55,559 bases of DNA from positions 1 to 55,559 of the forward strand of contig CAMIKG010000027.1 of assembly GCA_946221915.1 (NCBI GenBank). The letters are read 5' to 3'. Within the stretch, counting starts at the first letter, position 1. Every line of letters starts with the position of its first letter. Shown here in pieces: positions 15,251 through 24,208 of this stretch. The position numbers were made by a program, and so were the translations under genes. Under the pieces are notes generated by a model that saw nothing but the letters and a program-made list of their open reading frames with translations, did not search any database and was not told where the DNA came from. This DNA is from an uncultured Erwinia sp. (lineage in GTDB: Bacteria; Pseudomonadota; Gammaproteobacteria; Enterobacterales; Enterobacteriaceae).

Positions 15251-16621
15251 TTAAACAAGGAAGTTGCCAAGGAACAGCAGCGCCAGTGAGACGTTAATTG
15301 CGCCGCCAATACGGGTGGCAATCTGGGCGAAAGGCATCAGCACCATACGGTTACCGGCGGTGAGGATCGCCACGTCGCCGGTGCCGCCCTGGCCGCTCTG
15401 GCAGCAGGAGACAATCGCCACGTCGATAGGGTGCATACCGATTTTTTTACCGACAAAGAAGCCGGTGGCGACCAGCGCCGATACGGTGCTGACAATCACC
15501 AGCAGATTGGACAGGGTGAAGGCATTGACCAGCTCCTGCCATGGGGTAATCGCGACGCCCACCGCAAACAGAATCGGGTAGGTCACGGACGTCTGGAAGA
15601 ATTTGTACACCACCTGCGAGCCTTCCAGCATGCGTGGCGACACGCCGTGGCACAGCTTGATCAGCACCGCGACAAACAGCATGCCGACGGGCGCGGGCAG
15701 GCCAACCAGTTTGTGACCGAGCATGCCGACCATATACAGCAGCACCGCCAGCAGTGCACCGGATGCGATAGTGGTGACATCGGTTTTACCACCGGCGTCG
15801 CTGTTCAGGGTTGCGCTGCTGCTTTTGCGCTCTTTCTTGCCAGCAGGCATCAGTTCGCCTTCGCCGGTCAGGTGTGGATAGCGTTTCCCCAGCTGATTGA
15901 GGCAACCGGAAATGACAATCGCCGTCAGACTGCCGAGCATCACTATAGGCAGCACGCGACCGAGCGCCACGCCCTGGTCCATATGCAGCAGGGCGGCATA
16001 ACCAATCGACAGCGGGATCGCGCCTTCACCGACGCCACCGGCCATAATCGGCAGGATCAGGAAGAAGAAGATCTGGAACGGTTCCATTCCCAGCGCCATG
16101 CCGACGCCCATTCCGACCAGCATGCCGATCACTTCACCGCACAGCATCGGGAAGAAGATGCGCAGGAAGCCCTGGATCAGGGTGGTGCGGTTCATGCTCA
16201 TGATGCTGCCGACGATAATGCAGCAGATATAGAGGTAGAGAATATTGGTGGATTTAAAGAATTTGGTGGTGGAGTCGACGACCACATCCGGCAGCAGACC
16301 GTAGTACACCAGCGCGGAGGGAATAAACGTGGCGCAAATCGCCGCCGCCCCCATTTTGCCGACCAGCGGCAGGCGTTTACCGAACTCGCCGCAGGCGAAA
16401 CCAAAGAACGCCAGCGTGGCGACCATCACCACAATATCGCTGGGCAGTTTGCCGCCAAGGCAGTCGATGGCGATCAGCGCGCCCGCCAGCACAAACAGCG
16501 GCAGCGGAATAATACCCACCTTCCAGGTATCAAGAATATGCCACCATTTTTCTTTTATGGTGACCTGTTTAACCGTCATGGGATCTTGCGATACAGAGAA
16601 AGAATCATCAGTTGTGCTCAT
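15251..16621 (-). CDS. citS: Sodium:citrate symporter CitS (2-hydroxycarboxylate transporter family)
   Basis: A 456-residue inner-membrane carrier with about eleven hydrophobic segments. The two re-entrant-loop GGxG motifs of the 2HCT family are present: AGGVGEGAIPLS in the N-terminal half and GQGGTGDVAIL in the C-terminal half, followed by the conserved arginine in QIATRIGGAINVSL. Length and cytoplasmic N-terminal tail match Klebsiella CitS, a Na+-coupled citrate importer; malate or lactate transport by a relative (MaeN, CimH) cannot be excluded by sequence but the operon favours citrate. It is the first gene of the leftward operon and divergent from citAB across a 394-base AT-rich region. 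Confidence 0.92.
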   Translation of the reverse strand: MSTTDDSFSVSQDPMTVKQVTIKEKWWHILDTWKVGIIPLPLFVLAGALIAIDCLGGKLPSDIVVMVATLAFFGFACGEFGKRLPLVGKMGAAAICATFIPSALVYYGLLPDVVVDSTTKFFKSTNILYLYICCIIVGSIMSMNRTTLIQGFLRIFFPMLCGEVIGMLVGMGVGMALGMEPFQIFFFLILPIMAGGVGEGAIPLSIGYAALLHMDQGVALGRVLPIVMLGSLTAIVISGCLNQLGKRYPHLTGEGELMPAGKKERKSSSATLNSDAGGKTDVTTIASGALLAVLLYMVGMLGHKLVGLPAPVGMLFVAVLIKLCHGVSPRMLEGSQVVYKFFQTSVTYPILFAVGVAITPWQELVNAFTLSNLLVIVSTVSALVATGFFVGKKIGMHPIDVAIVSCCQSGQGGTGDVAILTAGNRMVLMPFAQIATRIGGAINVSLALLFLGNFLV

Positions 16622-17015
16622 AGGAAAGCCCCTTATTCATTTTGTGAGCACAGCCTAATCGTTCTTATGGTGAGGGGATGTGAGGTGTCGCAAATTAAAA
16701 AAGGTGTTTTAAAGGTTTCTATGGTTTTTAAGGTTTTTATTATTTCCCTTTGCAGTTAAATAAATTCCGTGGTTTTTATGGTTTTTATTATTGAAATATA
16801 AAATAGATTAAATAAGTTATATTTATTGCCAGTTAATAACAAATGTTAATTCGCTGTAATTCAGCTGTTGTTGTTTCCCGACAGTATGCATCAGTAGCGG
16901 GTTTTACCCCCATTCACTGTGGGGAGGATCACAACTTTCTGGTAAAAACGCCACCCGGCAGCGCGCGGCATGGTAGTGTTGCAGGCTTGTTTGGCAGAAT
17001 GCGGATGCCCTGTGC
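16622..17015. promoter_or_regulatory. citS-citA divergent promoter region with AT-rich direct repeats
   Basis: This 394-base gap is much more AT-rich than its surroundings. It carries two near-identical 23-base direct repeats at 16722-16744 and 16770-16792, differing at one position, each made of two ggttttta-type half units and ending ttattatt. Another AT-rich stretch (16790-16860) contains ccagttaataac and tgttaatt. The repeats lie about 100-150 bases upstream of citS and are good candidates for response-regulator (CitB) sites, since CitB/DpiA bind A/T-rich sequence. Promoter boxes were not assigned. Confidence 0.5.
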
Positions 17016-18656
17016 ATGAAAGTTTCTTTCCAGATAAAACTCTTTCTCTGGCTGACGGTATTTTCCCTGCTGCTGTTTTCATTGCTGGGGTTTTATTATT
17101 ATCTGATCGTTGAACGTCAGCTGTATGATGAAATGGGTGTGCGGGCGAAAATACAGGCAGAAGAAATCGCCGTGATGCCCGACCTGAAAAGAGCGATTGA
17201 AAATAATAATACTGCGGCCGTCTACCAGTTAATGAATAATATCGCTGAGCACAGCGACGCCAGTTTTATTGTTATTGGCGATAAGAATGCTCTGCATCTG
17301 TATCATTCGCGCTACAGCGAGCGGGTGGGCAAAGAGTTAGTGGGCGGTGATAACCGTGAAGTGCTGCAGGGCAAAAGCACCACGACAGTACGCCAGGGAG
17401 GCAGTGGTATCTCGCTGCGCAGCAAAGCGCCGGTGCTGGATGAGCATGGCGCGGTAATCGGCATTGTCTCTGTGGGTTACTTCACCACCCATCTCGACAA
17501 TATCACCAGCGGCAAAGTGATCAATATTGCGCTGACCCTTGTCGCGCTGCTGACAGCGCTGTTTATTCTCAGCTGGTTTTTTTCCCGCGGCATTAAGAAG
17601 CAGATGTTCTCCCTGGAGCCGCGGGAGATTGGCCTGCTGGTGCGTCAGCAGAAGGCGCTGATGGAGTCGATCTACGAAGGGGTGATCGCGGTGGATGACC
17701 AGCTGCGCATTGCGGTGATCAACCAGGCGGCGAAAAATCTGCTGGGACTCAGCGCACCTTCCGCCGCACTGCGCGGGCGGCCGCTGGCCGAGGTGATCAA
17801 GCCGGTGACGTTCTTCGATCCGCAACAGATGCTGCGTGCCGATACCCATGATGAGATTTGCCTGTTTAATCAGCTGACGGTAATCGCGAGCCGGGTGCGT
17901 ATCCTGCTGGAAGAGGAGCTGCAGGGCTGGGTGATTACCTTCCGCGACCGCAACGAGATTGACCGCCTGAGCAGCAAGCTGACGCAGGTGCAGCGCTATG
18001 CCGACAACCTGCGTATTATGCGCCACGAGCAGCTGAACTGGACCGCGACGCTGGCGGGACTGCTGCATATGGGGCGCTATGATGAAGCGATTCGTTATAT
18101 CGAGGCGCAGTCGGAAAGCGCGCAGGAGATCCTCGATTTTGTCTCTGCCCGTTTCTGTTCCCCGCTGCTGTGCGGCTTGCTGCTGGGCAAGTACGCGCGC
18201 GCGCAGGAAAAAGGCGTGGCGCTGAATTTTGACCCGGCCTGCCGTCTGACGCGTCTGCCGTCAAGGCTGACGGAAACCGAGCTGATGTCGGTGATTGGCA
18301 ATCTGCTGGATAACGCGATTGAAGCGACGCTGATGAGCGAGGCGCCCTGGGCGGCGATAGAACTCTATATTCGCAGCGGCGACCATGATCTGGTGATTGA
18401 AGTGGCCGACCAGGGAACCGGCATCGACCCGGCGCTGCGCGAACAGCTATTTACCTTTGGCGTCACCTCGAAGCCGCACGGCGACCACGGCATGGGGCTG
18501 CATCTGGTGGAAAATTATATTAATAAGGCGGAAGGCACGATTGAAGTGTCAGATAACTCGCCGCGCGGCACCATTTTTTCTCTTTTTATTCCTGACACAG
18601 AACCGCACACAGGTTCCATAACGACTAACCGGGAAGAGCACCTCTATGCAACCTGA
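17016..18656 (+). CDS. citA: Citrate-sensing histidine kinase CitA/DpiB
   Basis: A 546-residue CitA/DcuS-family kinase. A transmembrane helix spans about 10-30 and a second about 168-190, framing a periplasmic PAS domain with the ligand-site block RQGGSGISLRSKAPV (126-140). A cytoplasmic PAS domain covers about 210-310. The phosphoacceptor is His337 in IMRHEQLNW, and the ATPase part has an N box around 429-437 (NLLDNAIEA) and G boxes DQGTGI and HGMGLHLVENYI. It senses external citrate and phosphorylates CitB to induce citS and the lyase genes. The 3' end overlaps citB by 11 bases. Confidence 0.93.
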   Translation: MKVSFQIKLFLWLTVFSLLLFSLLGFYYYLIVERQLYDEMGVRAKIQAEEIAVMPDLKRAIENNNTAAVYQLMNNIAEHSDASFIVIGDKNALHLYHSRYSERVGKELVGGDNREVLQGKSTTTVRQGGSGISLRSKAPVLDEHGAVIGIVSVGYFTTHLDNITSGKVINIALTLVALLTALFILSWFFSRGIKKQMFSLEPREIGLLVRQQKALMESIYEGVIAVDDQLRIAVINQAAKNLLGLSAPSAALRGRPLAEVIKPVTFFDPQQMLRADTHDEICLFNQLTVIASRVRILLEEELQGWVITFRDRNEIDRLSSKLTQVQRYADNLRIMRHEQLNWTATLAGLLHMGRYDEAIRYIEAQSESAQEILDFVSARFCSPLLCGLLLGKYARAQEKGVALNFDPACRLTRLPSRLTETELMSVIGNLLDNAIEATLMSEAPWAAIELYIRSGDHDLVIEVADQGTGIDPALREQLFTFGVTSKPHGDHGMGLHLVENYINKAEGTIEVSDNSPRGTIFSLFIPDTEPHTGSITTNREEHLYAT

Positions 18657-19341
18657 AATCATTGACGTCCTGATTGTGGAAGATGAAAACCAGCTGGCGC
18701 TGTTGCATGCTGACCTGATTGAGCAGCATCCGTGGCTGCGCCTGTGCGGTATCGCCGCGTCGCTGAGTGAGGCGCGTATCCTGCTGGAGGAGAAGCGTCC
18801 GCAACTGGTGCTGCTGGATAACTATCTGCCGGATGGTCAGGGTATTACGCTGATTGAGAGTGAATTACTGAAGAATCTGAAGTGCTCGGTGATCTTTATC
18901 ACCGCCGCCAGTGATATGCATACCTGCAGCCAGGCGATTCGCTGCGGTGCGTTTGACTATATTCTGAAGCCGGTGTCCTGGCGACGTCTGCAGCAGTCGC
19001 TGGCGCGGTTCGTTGAGTTTAATAAGACGCAGCGCACCTGGAAAGTGGTGGATCAGCAGAACGTCGATAACCTGTATAAGCTGCAGGCGGCGGGCTTTCA
19101 GCAGGAAGCCAGCAACAAAGGGATTGAGCAGAAAACCCTGCAACGTATTGAGCAGTTTTTCGCGGTCAGTGAGGATCGCTGTTATTCCATTGATGATGTG
19201 GTAGCGGAAACCGGGCTGAGCAAAACCACCACCCGTCGTTATCTGGAGCACTGCGTCGATCGCGGCGTGCTCAGTGTGGAAATGCAGTACGGCAAAGTGG
19301 GGCATCCGCGCCGGCTGTACCGGCGGGAAAGCGGCGTTTAG
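18646..19341 (+). CDS. citB: Citrate response regulator CitB/DpiA
   Basis: A 231-residue response regulator of the CitB subfamily. The receiver domain has the acidic pocket (Glu12, Asp13), phosphoacceptor Asp58 in VLLDNYLPDG and Lys108 in YILKPVSW. The C-terminal helix-turn-helix (about 175-225) contains DVVAETGLSKTTTRRYLEHC, typical of DcuR/DpiA. It pairs with the overlapping citA and most likely activates the divergent citS operon through the AT-rich intergenic region. Confidence 0.94.
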   Translation: MQPEIIDVLIVEDENQLALLHADLIEQHPWLRLCGIAASLSEARILLEEKRPQLVLLDNYLPDGQGITLIESELLKNLKCSVIFITAASDMHTCSQAIRCGAFDYILKPVSWRRLQQSLARFVEFNKTQRTWKVVDQQNVDNLYKLQAAGFQQEASNKGIEQKTLQRIEQFFAVSEDRCYSIDDVVAETGLSKTTTRRYLEHCVDRGVLSVEMQYGKVGHPRRLYRRESGV

Positions 19342-19351
19342 CTACAGCGGA

Positions 19352-20557
19352 TTAACGAAAATCCCGTGGACGCTCCGGGCGGAATCCCAGGCCAATAATC
19401 CGGCCAAAGACAAAACGCAGAAACGGTAAACGACGGATTACGCCGGGCATCCCGCTTTTGCGCGGCTGAGTGCTTTTTTTACGGCTCATTTTGATCTGCA
19501 AAAACTGCGTGGCGCAGGTGGGGAAGTGACGCCGTTTCTGCACTTTTGCCAGGTCGTTCAGCGTGACGTCCCCCTTCAGCAGCGGTTGCGTCAGATAATT
19601 GGCGGTGGCCACGGCATCCTGAATCGCCAGATTAACGCCGACGCCGCCAATCGGCGACATCGCATGTGCCGCATCGCCAATGCACAACACGCCAGGCTTC
19701 ATCCACTTATCCAGCCGATCAATGCGGATCACCAGCAGTTTGAGTTGATCCCAGCTGTCCACTTCCGCCAGCCGCGCCGTGGGGAAGGGGGCGACCGTCG
19801 CGATTTGCTGTTTCAGTGCGTCAAGCCCTGCGGCTTTCACCGCGTCGTACTCGCCTTTCTGAATGGAGTAACCGCACTGCCAGAACTCACCGCGGTCAAT
19901 CATAATAAAGTTTTGCTTCGGCCCTTTATGCCCCATGCCCCATTCCGGGTCGCCACTCTGCTTGCTGAGGCGGAACCACAGCACATCGCGCGGCGAACCA
20001 AAAGATTGCCCCTTCAGTCCGGCTTTTTCCCGCACCCGCGAGTGACGGCCATCTGCGCCAATCACCAGCCGGGCGCGAATCTCAAGCGGCTGATGATTCT
20101 GCAGCGCTTTGACGCCGCACACTGTGCCATCGGCATAGATAAAATCGTCAAATGCGGTCGACTGCAGCAGGGTAAAGCCCGGCAGCGTGGCGGATTTGGC
20201 GGCAAGAAAATTGAGGAAATCCCACTGCGGCATAAAGGCGATAAAACGGCAGCGCACCGGCAGGCGCGAGAAGTCCGCCATCGTCACCTCCTGACCGCCC
20301 ACTTCCGCCTGCAGTTTTTCAGCACGCTGGTGCGGCTGCTGCAGTAACTCCTCCAGCAGACCGAGGTGGTGCATGATTTCCAGCGTCGACGGGTGAATGG
20401 TATCGCCGCGGAAGTCGCGCAGAAAATCGGCATGTTTCTCCAGCACTGTGACCCGCACGCCCGCGCGTGCCAGCAGGTAGCCGAGCATCAGTCCGGCCGG
20501 GCCACCGCCAACGATGCAGCAGTCGGTGGTAAGGGTGAGGGGTGAGTGTGGCTGCAT
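19352..20557 (-). CDS. FAD-dependent monooxygenase (PHBH/UbiH fold), probably iron-regulated
   Basis: A 401-residue class A flavoprotein monooxygenase. It has the FAD dinucleotide fold CCIVGGGPAGLMLGYLLARAG with a following EKH acid, the RARLVIGADGRHSRVR (DG) motif near 165-180 and GVLCIGDAAHAMSPIGGVGV (GD motif) near 290-310. The substrate is not evident: aromatic hydroxylation or siderophore-related chemistry are candidates. A strong Fur box lies 32 bases upstream of its start, making it iron-responsive. It lies between a convergent citB and the terminator of a siderophore receptor gene, so it is a single-gene unit. A basic C-terminal tail (SRKKSTQPRKSG) is unusual for the family. Confidence 0.8.
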   Translation of the reverse strand: MQPHSPLTLTTDCCIVGGGPAGLMLGYLLARAGVRVTVLEKHADFLRDFRGDTIHPSTLEIMHHLGLLEELLQQPHQRAEKLQAEVGGQEVTMADFSRLPVRCRFIAFMPQWDFLNFLAAKSATLPGFTLLQSTAFDDFIYADGTVCGVKALQNHQPLEIRARLVIGADGRHSRVREKAGLKGQSFGSPRDVLWFRLSKQSGDPEWGMGHKGPKQNFIMIDRGEFWQCGYSIQKGEYDAVKAAGLDALKQQIATVAPFPTARLAEVDSWDQLKLLVIRIDRLDKWMKPGVLCIGDAAHAMSPIGGVGVNLAIQDAVATANYLTQPLLKGDVTLNDLAKVQKRRHFPTCATQFLQIKMSRKKSTQPRKSGMPGVIRRLPFLRFVFGRIIGLGFRPERPRDFR

Positions 20558-20588
20558 AAGGCGCTCCGCTGTCGCTGACAGATTATTT

Positions 20589-20607
20589 GATAATAATTAT
20601 CATTATC
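20589..20607. promoter_or_regulatory. Fur box upstream of the FAD monooxygenase
   Basis: GATAATAATTATCATTATC agrees at 17 of 19 positions with the classical Fur consensus GATAATGATAATCATTATC. It is centred about 40 bases upstream of the monooxygenase ATG on the minus strand. The gene to the right is convergent, so the box serves the monooxygenase only. Confidence 0.85.
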
Positions 20608-20667
20608 TGTTTGGCATGTCTATGGCAGGGTGGCGTGGGCGACGTTTTCGGGGGGAGAGAAGAAGAA

Positions 20668-20694
20668 CGGCGTCACTGACGGGCAGTGACGCCG
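20668..20694 (-). terminator. Terminator of the TonB-dependent receptor gene
   Basis: An 11-bp perfect stem (cggcgtcactg / cagtgacgccg) with a five-base loop lies 15 bases after the receptor stop, followed on the minus strand by a T/C-rich tail ttcttcttctc. Confidence 0.7.
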
Positions 20695-20709
20695 GATTAA
20701 CCAAAAAGA

Positions 20710-22836
20710 TTAGAAGCGGTAGCTCATGCCGACCTGCCAGGTACGGTCGCGGCCGATCCAGCAGAACGAGCTGCTATAGCAGGTGTAGGTGAATTTATTG
20801 GTAATGTTCTGCGCGCCCGCTTTCAAAGTTAAGCCTTTCAGGTCCGGAGTGAGAACGCCCATATCGTAAGCGACTGCCAGGTCGAACTGTGTATTGCCGC
20901 CAATGGCTGGGACAGAATTATCTGGCGAAACCGCCGTTTTACCCTGGTAACGCATCCCGGCACCCAGCATTAACCCATTCAGGAAGCTTTGATCGAAGGT
21001 GTAATCAGCCCATAGCTTCAGTGCATTCTCAGGTACTTGGGTGGTGCGCTGTCCCTGATAGAGATCGTCTTTAGTGTTGATCGCATGGGTATAGGCGTAG
21101 CTTGCAACGACATTGAGATTATCCAGCGGACGACTTACAGCTGTTAGCTCAACACCTTTAGATTCCACCTCACCGGTCTGACGGTAGTTCAGTTTATTGT
21201 TACTGTCATAAGTATTATCAGTGGTCAGCACATTTTTCTGTTTGATCTGGAACACAGAGGCGGTCACGGTAGTGGCATAATTAGCCAGCAGATATTTCAC
21301 CCCTCCTTCCCACTGTTTGCTGGTTGTCGGTTTCGCTTCCGCTGCGGTCAGATTACCGACTGGTGAAACGGGCATAAAGCCTTCCGAGTAGCTGACAAAT
21401 GGGGCAATACCATTATCAAACTGGTAAAGCGCGCCCAGTCGTTTGGTCACCCGGCTCTGGTCTACCCAGCTTTTACTGTCACCATCCAGCTGATCGGTGG
21501 TGGTAGAACGATAGTCGTCGTAGCGCAGGCTGGCAGCAAGGTTAAGGCCGCCATATTCAATCTGATCCTGAATATAATAACCATTTTGACTATAGCTCAG
21601 GCGTTGTTTCGTATCGGTGTATAGTCCAAGACTAGTATCGCTGACCTGACTGTAATCTGGATTCTTCATATCGATATTAGGGGAAACGCTAGCGTAATCG
21701 TACTTAAGGTGTGAATTAAGGTGCTGGTAGTCAAAGCCCGCCAGTAAATGATGCTTCCAGTCACCTAGTTGAATGGTTTTAGTCAGCTGATTATCAATAT
21801 TAATGCTATCGAGATCTTCATTTGTGGTGTAACCAAAGCGCGATAGATCGGTGTTGCTGGTGTCGGTTCCGGTGGAATAAATGCTGCGCTGGTGGATATC
21901 AACATTAAAGTATCGTGCTTTTTGAACTATACCCCAGCCACTGTCAAATTGGTGTTCGAAGCTGTATCCCAGCATACCCTGTCGCTGTTTGAAACCATTC
22001 CAGTTGTCACCGGCATAAGCACGGCGTGATACGTTTCCGCTGCGCAGATAGGCCAGAGGAAGAGGGTTGGATGGTGTCAGGCTTGGCTGATCCTGATACA
22101 GCGCTTCCAGTGTCAGCCGGGTTTGTTCAGAGGGCTGCCATGTGACTGTCGGTGCAATCAGGTAACTCTCATGTTTCGTGGTTTTTGCCTGGTCATCGCC
22201 TGCGCTGGCTTTACCGATAAAACGGTAGCTCCAGTCACTGTCGGCAATCTGTCCGGTTGAATCAATATAACCTTCACGCAGTTTACGATTGCCGGTATTA
22301 AAACCAATTTCAGTGCTTTGTTCTTTTTCGGGTTTCTTGCCCTGTATATTGACCAGTCCGCCGGGTGACGCACTGCCATAAAGCACGGATGACGGCCCTT
22401 TAAGAATATCAACCTGCTCAACCAGAATCGGGTCAATATTCGCTTTAGCATTGCCGCTAACGTTATAAGGCAACTGCAGACCGTTGTAATATTCATGCTC
22501 GGCATCAAAACCACGAATCTTATACTCACTCATATAAGTCGTCGATCCGCGCATCTCGCTGGAAACCCCCGCCTCATAGCGCAGGATTTCATTCAGCGAT
22601 GTCGCGTGACGTTTTTCGATTTCCTGCTTGCTGATGGTATTAATCGTCTGCGGGGTGCGGCTTTCCGGCACCGCGGATTTGGTCGCGCTGTTGGTGTACG
22701 GGGCTACCGTATTGTCGCTGGTGCCGTCACCGCCGGCACTGACCACCATCGTATTTTCTGTCGCTGCCTGGGCAGAAAGGGCGGCAGCCACACTTACCGC
22801 CAGAAGAGAAAAGGTTAAACCGTAGTTCTTCGCCAT
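20710..22836 (-). CDS. TonB-dependent hydroxamate-type siderophore receptor (FhuA/FoxA-like)
   Basis: An outer-membrane receptor of about 708 residues with a signal peptide ending ALSAQA, a TonB-box region, a plug domain (about 55-175: PESRTPQTINTISKQEIEKR, DILKGPSSVLYGSASPGGLV) and a 22-strand barrel ending in the aromatic C-terminus VGMSYRF. The paired cysteines in YTCYSSSFCWIGRDR near the C-terminus are typical of ferrichrome/ferrioxamine-type receptors. It imports ferric siderophore into the periplasm with TonB energy; the exact siderophore is unknown. The start MAKNYGLTF at 22836 or MIFMAKN at 22845 are both possible. No siderophore synthesis genes or cognate ABC importer are next to it, so it probably takes up foreign siderophores. 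Confidence 0.88.
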   Translation of the reverse strand: MAKNYGLTFSLLAVSVAAALSAQAATENTMVVSAGGDGTSDNTVAPYTNSATKSAVPESRTPQTINTISKQEIEKRHATSLNEILRYEAGVSSEMRGSTTYMSEYKIRGFDAEHEYYNGLQLPYNVSGNAKANIDPILVEQVDILKGPSSVLYGSASPGGLVNIQGKKPEKEQSTEIGFNTGNRKLREGYIDSTGQIADSDWSYRFIGKASAGDDQAKTTKHESYLIAPTVTWQPSEQTRLTLEALYQDQPSLTPSNPLPLAYLRSGNVSRRAYAGDNWNGFKQRQGMLGYSFEHQFDSGWGIVQKARYFNVDIHQRSIYSTGTDTSNTDLSRFGYTTNEDLDSINIDNQLTKTIQLGDWKHHLLAGFDYQHLNSHLKYDYASVSPNIDMKNPDYSQVSDTSLGLYTDTKQRLSYSQNGYYIQDQIEYGGLNLAASLRYDDYRSTTTDQLDGDSKSWVDQSRVTKRLGALYQFDNGIAPFVSYSEGFMPVSPVGNLTAAEAKPTTSKQWEGGVKYLLANYATTVTASVFQIKQKNVLTTDNTYDSNNKLNYRQTGEVESKGVELTAVSRPLDNLNVVASYAYTHAINTKDDLYQGQRTTQVPENALKLWADYTFDQSFLNGLMLGAGMRYQGKTAVSPDNSVPAIGGNTQFDLAVAYDMGVLTPDLKGLTLKAGAQNITNKFTYTCYSSSFCWIGRDRTWQVGMSYRF

Positions 22837-22978
22837 AAAAATCATCTCTCACTATTTTAATTATCGATCACTGTGACACTATTATTACCGCAGCCACGCG
22901 CCGGGCGGCTATGCACGGTGACGGGTTATGTATGAGAGATGACAAATCCCTCCGCCCCTGCGGGCGAAAGAGGGGCGC

Positions 22979-23953
22979 TTATGCTACCTGTAGCGCGCTG
23001 GGGGCGACGCCGTAACGGCGACGGAAGGCGGTGGCGAAATTGGTGGCATGCTGGTAGCCGGACATCCACGCGGCCTGCTGCACGCTGTGACCTTCGCGCA
23101 AATAACGGCGCGCCAGCTCCAGACGGCAGTCACGCAGATAGTTGAAGACGGAGTCGCCATACAGCAGGCGGAACTTACTGCGCAGACTGCTCGGGCTCAT
23201 GGCGGCGATGCTCGCCAGCGCATCCAGCGTATGGTTTTTCTCCGGTTCGGCTTTCAGTAACTGGCGTACCTGCTCCAGCCGGTGGCGCTCCCCCGGTGAC
23301 AGCTGAATCGCGCTGATGTTCTGGCAATGGCAATCGGGCAGCGGCGCGTCCAGCAACTGCTGCGCCAGCAGCTGCAACAGCAACCCTTCCAGCATCAGAC
23401 GACGCGCCATCAGATTGCCGCACGGCGGCAGCGCCTGACGCAGGCCGGTTAACAGATGTTCGGGGATATTCCAGATACCTGACTGACGGTTTTTTTGCCG
23501 CCAGGCATTCACCAGCGAGGCGATGTCTGACTGCGGGCAAAAATGATCGGCGTGAATGCCCATCGAAATGGTGACCAGCCGTTCATTGTTCTGGTGGCAG
23601 GCCTGCAGCACCCGCTCGTCGCCGACGCAGGTCGCCAGCGCCATGCCAGGACGAATACAGAAGGCTTCGCCATTGAGCCGCAGCCGCACATGGCCTTCCA
23701 GCACCAGCAGCATAAACAGCGGCGAGCTGCCTACCGACGTGGATTCATAGGGCTCAATCACCTGCAGATCGGAGCAGGTGACGGTAATGCCCGAGGGCAG
23801 CAGAATTTCATCAACCTGCCCCTGTACCACCGTCTGATGCGCAACAGGTTCCGCCATGCCTGGAAAACGGTAATCAATACCATAGCGTTCGCCGAAATCG
23901 CGAAAGTGGGCGACGGAGAAAGGCTGTTGCTGTCCAGCGTGCTGTGTCTTCAT
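22979..23953 (-). CDS. AraC-family regulator of PchR/siderophore-receptor type
   Basis: A 324-residue activator. The N-terminal 200 residues form a ligand-sensing domain with a cupin-like SPLFMLLVLEGHVRLRLNG. The C-terminal 100 residues hold two helix-turn-helix motifs, TLDALASIAAMSPSSLRSKF and SVQQAAWMSGYQHATNFATAFRRRYGV. PchR-type regulators sense a ferric siderophore and activate the matching receptor gene. This gene lies directly upstream of, and on the same strand as, the receptor (133 bases apart), which supports that role. An AT-rich partial Fur-like site lies in its upstream region. Confidence 0.82.
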   Translation of the reverse strand: MKTQHAGQQQPFSVAHFRDFGERYGIDYRFPGMAEPVAHQTVVQGQVDEILLPSGITVTCSDLQVIEPYESTSVGSSPLFMLLVLEGHVRLRLNGEAFCIRPGMALATCVGDERVLQACHQNNERLVTISMGIHADHFCPQSDIASLVNAWRQKNRQSGIWNIPEHLLTGLRQALPPCGNLMARRLMLEGLLLQLLAQQLLDAPLPDCHCQNISAIQLSPGERHRLEQVRQLLKAEPEKNHTLDALASIAAMSPSSLRSKFRLLYGDSVFNYLRDCRLELARRYLREGHSVQQAAWMSGYQHATNFATAFRRRYGVAPSALQVA

Positions 23954-24041
23954 GGTGATCCGATTGAAACCCGTGCCGGACGCTGACCGTCCGCAGTGAA
24001 TCTGGCTATCCTATCACTGGCAATAACATCGGTAAAATAAA

Positions 24042-24056
24042 TGATATTTATTCGCA
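24042..24056. promoter_or_regulatory. Possible degenerate Fur site upstream of the AraC-type regulator
   Basis: TGATATTTATTCGCA matches 11 of 14 scored positions of the 7-1-7 Fur pattern TGATAAT-N-ATTATCA. It lies 89 bases upstream of the regulator start in the region shared with the divergent ABC operon. The match is moderate only. Confidence 0.3.
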
Positions 24057-24208
24057 TTGTCATTAGGTTCGTTATATTTCTTTATGGAATAGAAAGAATA
24101 AAAACGTCGTTATTAAGATATAAGTCGCTGGCTATACTGGCCCCATTCCTGCTCTGACACACAGCCGTTGAGCAGGCCTCTGACACTCTTCCTTTGGGGA
24201 TGACTGAT

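Noticed and set aside
15431..16759. A 442-codon open frame on the plus strand across citS
   Set aside because: Antisense to the membrane transporter gene; extremely rich in His, Gln and Asp, the mirror image of a hydrophobic protein. No start site or family similarity.
22846..22978. Fur box directly upstream of the TonB receptor
   Set aside because: The best candidate (gataattaaaatagtgaga) matches only about 12 of 19 positions; too weak to call. Activation by the adjacent AraC-type regulator is more likely.
24194..24208. Earlier start codons for the MetQ-like protein
   Set aside because: TTG 24194 and ATG 24200 lie within or too close to the GGGGA ribosome-binding site; 24209 gives correct spacing and a normal signal peptide.
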